A DNA stretch of 64,000 bases from Piliocolobus tephrosceles (Eukaryota > Chordata > Mammalia > Primates > Cercopithecidae): the NCBI RefSeq assembly GCF_002776525.5, contig NC_045441.1:128392511-128456510 (forward strand), read 5' to 3'. Below the pieces are notes generated by a model. The model saw only the letters and a program-made list of their open reading frames with translations. It made no database searches and was not told the DNA's origin. The position numbers and the translations under genes were made by a program. Below are positions 49,801-55,800 of this stretch, in pieces (position 1 is the first letter of the stretch; every line of letters starts with the position of its first letter).

Positions 49801-52800
49801 ACACATAATAAAACTGGAAAGAGCTAACATTTATTATTTTTAAAATAGTCAACAAATTCCATTTTCCTGATCAAATTTAGATTTAGAGGTACATGGTGGC
49901 TCATGCCTATAATCCCAGCACTTTGGGAGGCCAAGACAGGCAGATCACTTGAGCACAGGAGTTCGAGACTATCCTGGCCAACATGGTGAAACCCCATCTC
50001 TACTAAAAATACAAAAATTAGCTGGGCATGGTGGCACATGCCTGTAGTCCCAGCTACTCAGGAGGCCGAGGCAGGAGAATTGCTTGAACCCAGGAGGTGG
50101 AGGTTGCACTGAGCCAAGATCGCAGCACTACACTGCAGCCTGGGCAACAGAGTGAGACTCCATCTCAAAAAAACAAAACAAAACAAAGAAAACAAAAAAA
50201 ATAACAAAGTTTTGACCAGGAAAATTTGGATTTGGTAAAATAAGACTACAAAAGAAATCTCAGAATGACAGAAACTGTAATAGATAATATATGATAATGA
50301 GAAAATTTGATTGTATTAGCTCCCTGTTGGTAAGTAAGTGCACATAGAAAAGAAAAATGTTGGCCAGGCATGGTGGCTCATGCCTGTAATCTCAGTGCTT
50401 TGGAAGGCCTAGGTGTGAGGATTGCTGGAGCCCAGGAGTTCGAGGCTAGCCTGAGCAACATAGACCCTGTCTCTACAAAAAACATTTTAAAAAGTTAGCT
50501 GGGTCTGGTGGCACACACCTGTAGTCCCAGCTACTTGGGAGGCTGAGGTGGGAGGATCACTTGCACCCAGGAGTTTGAGTCTGCCATGAGCTACAATTGT
50601 GCCACTGCTCTCTAGCCTGGGTAACAGAGTGAAACCCCGTGTCTCAAAAAATAATAATAAATCTGTTTTTAAAAAAATCAAAATGGAAAAAATTTAATTG
50701 TTGTGTAGAAAACTGTTCAAAGAATTAAACTAGGTATAGGAATACATTTGCCAGGCGTCCTGGCTCACGCTATAATTCTAGCATTTTGGGAGGCACAGGC
50801 AGTGAGGGGATCACTTGAACCTAGGAGTTCAAGCCCAGCCTGGGCAACATGGTGAAACCCTGTGTATAATAAATACAAAAAATGTTAGCCAGGTATGGTG
50901 GCATGTGCCTGTAGTCTTAGCTACTCCGGAGGCTGAGGTGAGAGGATCACTTGAGCCTCCAGGAGGTTTGAGATGGCAGTTAGCTGTGATTGCACTGCTG
51001 TACTCCAGCGTGGGCCACAGGAGACCCTGTCTCAAAAAGGGGGCGGAGTTTGGGCAGGGGGAATATATTTAAGTTCTCTGTGAAAGCCCATCGAGGTCAG
51101 CATATTTCTTATTTATTTTATTTTTTTAAAGTCCTCCCTGCAGTCCAAATATGTTAGCATATTTCTGATTTCAGTGTTTTTATTCGTAAACATGGCATCA
51201 AAGCCCAGGTAGGGGAGTGTGAAAACACTGTCCAGTTTATCTTTTACCTTAAGAAGTGTAATTTCAGAAAAGTAATAAAGTGAAAACCGCTTTCAGGAGT
51301 TAAGTGACTAGGACTAAGGAAACTGAAGTCTGTCATTCTGTTTGATAATAAAAGGAAGACAAATTAGATAGTGGCTAGGAGTCAAGGAAGAGCTAGAATA
51401 ACGGCGTGGTTATAAAAAGAAATAATAAGTTTCTGTATCTGAGAAGGCAGAGGAAACATGGAAAAGGTGCAGTACTAGATATTTGTACAAGAAAGTTCTA
51501 CACGGTGAGAATTCATGGTGTAAGTCAGGTGGTTAGCTTTGGAGAAGGGCAGGTGAGGCTCATGGCGAGGAAGAATGCCTCGGCCTGGTCTCTCTAAGCT
51601 GATGTGATGACAGTAAAGGATACTGGGTAGGGCCCTGAAAGCAGCAGTCTAGAGCAGCCGCTGCAGGAAAGATTGTAAGACAAATAGTAAAGTGGGCCGG
51701 GTGCGGTGGCTCAAGCCTGTAATCCCAGCACTTTGGGAGGCCGAGGCGGGCGGATCACGAGGTCAGGAGATCGAGACCATCCTGGCTAACCCAGTGAAAC
51801 TCCGTCTCTACTAAAAACATACAAAAAACTAGCCGGGCGAGGTGGCAGGCGCCTGTAGTCCCAGCTACTCGGGAGGCTGAGGCAGGAGAATGGCGTGAAC
51901 CCAGGAGGCCGAGCTTGCAGTGAGCTGAGATCCAGCCATTGCACTCCAGCCTGGGCGACAGAGCGAGACTGTCTCAAAAAAAAAAAAAAAAAAAAAAATA
52001 GTAAAGTGAGCATTTTCAGAGACCCAGCCGAAATTGCATGGGATTGTTTACTCATGGTTCAGGTATTTGGGCTAGGAGGCAAAAGTGGAGGAGTGCGAGT
52101 GTAAGGTTGGGAATTAGTAGATTGATAGAGTGCGTGAGTGTTCATATAAGTGCCACTAAAATAACAGCATCTGAGGAACCTGCGGTGGTAATGAAGAGCC
52201 TGTCTCACAACGTTTCTGTCAGAGCAGATGTAAAGCACAGTCTTGCATCTGTGAGGATATTATAGAAAATAAATCAATTTGGATTACTTTATTTCTTATG
52301 TATTTTGACCCCTGGTTTCTGCACAGTCCACAGCAGGAGCATCATTATTGGCTAATGCCTCACCTCTGACTCTCATGACATCACCTTTGTCTGTAACAAA
52401 TCAAAATGTGACTCCTTTTGGGATGCTGGGTGGCCTTGTTCCAGTGACCATGCCCTTGTTTCCCTTGGAGATATTTGGCTTTGGAACGGACACAGCTGGA
52501 GTGACAACCACCTCGGGATCTACCTCAGCCGCTTTCCACCATAGCCTAACTCAGAGTAAGTGGGGCTCTTCTATTTGCTTGGGCTGTCTAGCTTGACAGA
52601 ACAGGAAACCTTACAAATTTATTATTAAGAGTAGTCCAGTTGGAGTTAATGAAGATTATAGTTTTTTCTTAAGAAATGCAGTTTATATATATATAGTAAG
52701 TAAAATTATTGGACACCGGGGTTTTATATACAGTTTTTAAGCTATCTATACCACATTTCCATCTTAATGAAATTTTTAAGAGGAAGTCAGTTGTGTTGGG

Positions 52801-55800
52801 TTACGTGCACATACATACATTAAAATAAGTAAATTTTTAAAAACATGCTCTAGTTTTAGAAGGCCTTCAAAGTCAGGTGCTGTGCCTGCATTACATAAAT
52901 CAGTTTTCATTTTTGAACTAAAAGGGCTCCAATCTGAATTTAAAGATGACTGACAAGTCTGTTTTCCTCTCAGATTTACTCAAGGGTTTACAGCCAGGAG
53001 GAGCCCAGCATGCAGCAGCGCTTTCCCACTCACCTCTGCCTGCACACTCACAGCAAGCATTTCACGGTGAGGACACCATCTCCTTCTTCATCTCTTTCTC
53101 ATTTGTATAGGCTTGTAGATACGGATTATACTTTTCTGAAAACAATGTGAATTGAATCACAAAGGCTGGAAAATGCAAATTTCCATAGACTGAATCCTCA
53201 TTCCTCATTAGCAACTAATTCCTTTTAAGAGGAAGGAAATAGGTAAACGAGATCTTCTGTAACCTAAAAGCCTTTTGAAGGTGTTTATTATGTGGAAATG
53301 ATGACTGAGAGGATTCATAAGATGGTTAAAAGTTATGTATAGTAATGATAATTGTTTACATTTATTGAAAGCTTACTAAATGCCACATAGTCTTGTGACA
53401 GCTTACATGGATAGCTAACTTAGTCCTTAGATGACGGTCTCCATTTTACAGATCACGAAACTGAATCAGAGCTAAGCAACTTGCCCAAGATAATACACAA
53501 CTTGCCCAGATAACAAATGCTTGATCTGAGATTCAAACCCAGGAAGTCTGACTCCATGACCTGTATTCTTAGTCATTAAATGTCTCAGCATTTTAGCAGA
53601 GATGAAATTAATATGATCCTGCCAGGCACAGTGGCTCACTCTTGTAATCCCAGCACTTTGGGAGGCCAAGGTGGGCAGGTCACTTGAGGTTGGGAGTTCA
53701 AGACCAGCCTAGCCAATATGGTGAAACCCCGTCTCTACTAAAAATACAAAAGTTACCTGGGCCTGGTGGCACATGCCTGTAGTCCCAGCTACTTGGGAGG
53801 CTGAGGCAGGAGAATTGCTTGAACCTGGGAGGTGGAGGTTGCGGTGAACCGAGATCACGCTACTGCCCTCCGGCCTGGGCAACAGAGTAAGACTGTCTCA
53901 AAAAAGAAAAATTAATATGATCCAAGCTGTATGCATTCTGTCCTTGTAGGCAGCCAGATCGCTCTGAAATCTGACATTAGGCAGTCAGATTAGGCAGTGT
54001 GCCAAATACACTGGGCTCCAGCTTCTCGTTTTCCCCAGCAGTTGACCTCCATAGACGCTGATATTATTCTGAAGCCCATTTTCAGGATCTTTTGAGCAGA
54101 AATAACTGCTCAGCTGCCCTCTTAACTTTGGAAGTTGACTAGGCCTCACTTTTTTTTTTTTTTGGCCACTGAATCAAAATAAAAATGATCTTTGAACCAG
54201 TTTACATTAACCACAGTACAGAGATGGGAACTGAGGAGCAATCTTGAGGCAACAGATTGCCATTAATCCTCCGAAAGAACTAAGTGGTGAGCTGTCCCAG
54301 TCTTACCCTTGAGAATGAGCATAAAACCACGGTTATGTAAAATGGGTAACAGAGAGTCGTGGCACAAATGTCAGCAATCCCAATCTTCCTGAACTCTGAC
54401 TAGTTTAAATATCTAAAGAGAATTGCCCTGTGTGTGACTAAAGCAGTTCCTCCCTGGGTGTAGACAACTGCTTGGTATAATGAATCCAGCTGAGGGTAGT
54501 GTACTTATGAGCAGATGGGCATGAATGTGGCCACCTGCAAGGAATTAAACAGGCAGGATTCTCATGGCTCAGAAAGACCCCAGTGTTCGTTCTTACATGA
54601 ACTATCTCGTTTATCAATGCAGCACTGCTATTCCAGAGGGAGAAAGGAAATATGACTATCAGTATTTTCCAAATAACTAAAGTTAAAAAGTTTTAAATTT
54701 TTCAACCAGGCATGGTAGCTCATGCCTGTAATCCCAGCATTTTGGGAAGCCAAGGCAGGCAGGTGGCTTGAGTCCAGGAGTTTGAGACCAGCCTGGTCAA
54801 CATGGTGAAATGCTATCTCTACAAAAAATGTTCTGGGCATTGTAGTATGCCTCTGTAGTCCCAGCTACCCGGGAGGCTGAGGTGGGAGGATCACCTGTAG
54901 CTGGGAGGTCGAGGCTACAGTGAGCTCTGATTATGCCACTGCACTCCAGTCTGGGTGACAGAGTGAAGTCTGTCTCCAAAAAAAAAAAAGAGTTTAAAAT
55001 TTTTCCCCTAAGAAACATTTTAAAGTATAAGTCACTGAACTTGAGGATCAGACTTGGATTTTTGAATTACAGAACTACCAGTTTGAATAGGTTTAACTTG
55101 TTTGAACATCACTTTCTCTTGCTTGTAAACTGGAGACAACAAATGTTTTTAATGACTTCATATGAGAATTTAATAAAAAATAATTGATTTAAAGCTTCTA
55201 GCATGGCACCTGGTGCATAGTAAGAGCTCAATTAATGTTAATTAATTTTTTTTTTTTTTTTTGGAGACGGAGTCTCGCTCTGTCACCCAGGCTGGAGTGC
55301 TGTGGCCGGATCTCAGCTCACTGCAAGCTCCGCCTCCCGGGTTCACATCATTCTCCTGCCTCAGCCTCCCGGGTAGCTGGGACTACAGGCGCCGCCACCT
55401 CGCCCGGCTAGTTTTTTGTAGTTTTTAGTAGAGACGGGGTTTCACCGTGTGAGTCAGGATGGTCTCCATCTCCTGACCTCGTGATCCACCCGTCTCGGCC
55501 TCCCAAAGTGCTGGGGTTACAGGCTTGAGCCACCGCGACCGGCCTTAATGTTAATTAATTTTATCTAGTGTAAAAGCTCAGTAAAATTTTTCTGTAAAGG
55601 GCCAAATAGTAAATATCTTAGTCTTTGCAGTCCATATGGTCTCTGTCGCCACTACTCAACTGACCATTGTAGTGAAAAACAACCATAAGGAGTATTTAAA
55701 CAAATGAGTATGACTGTAAATAAAACTTTACATACAAAAGCAAGCAGGGAACCAGATTTGGCCTATGGGCTGTAGTTTGCCAAACCCTGGTCAAATTTGT

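Larger units (their letters stand above)
42900..52326 (+). other. UBN2: UBN2 intron after window exon 12
   Basis: This is the largest complete intron here, at 9.4 kb. It contains the exon-12 fragment copy at 43113-43186, eleven Alus (one pair nested), an L2-like element and long unassigned AT-rich stretches (43190-43534, 43841-44238, 44849-46600, 49071-49885, 51039-51681, 52009-52326). Confidence 0.85.
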
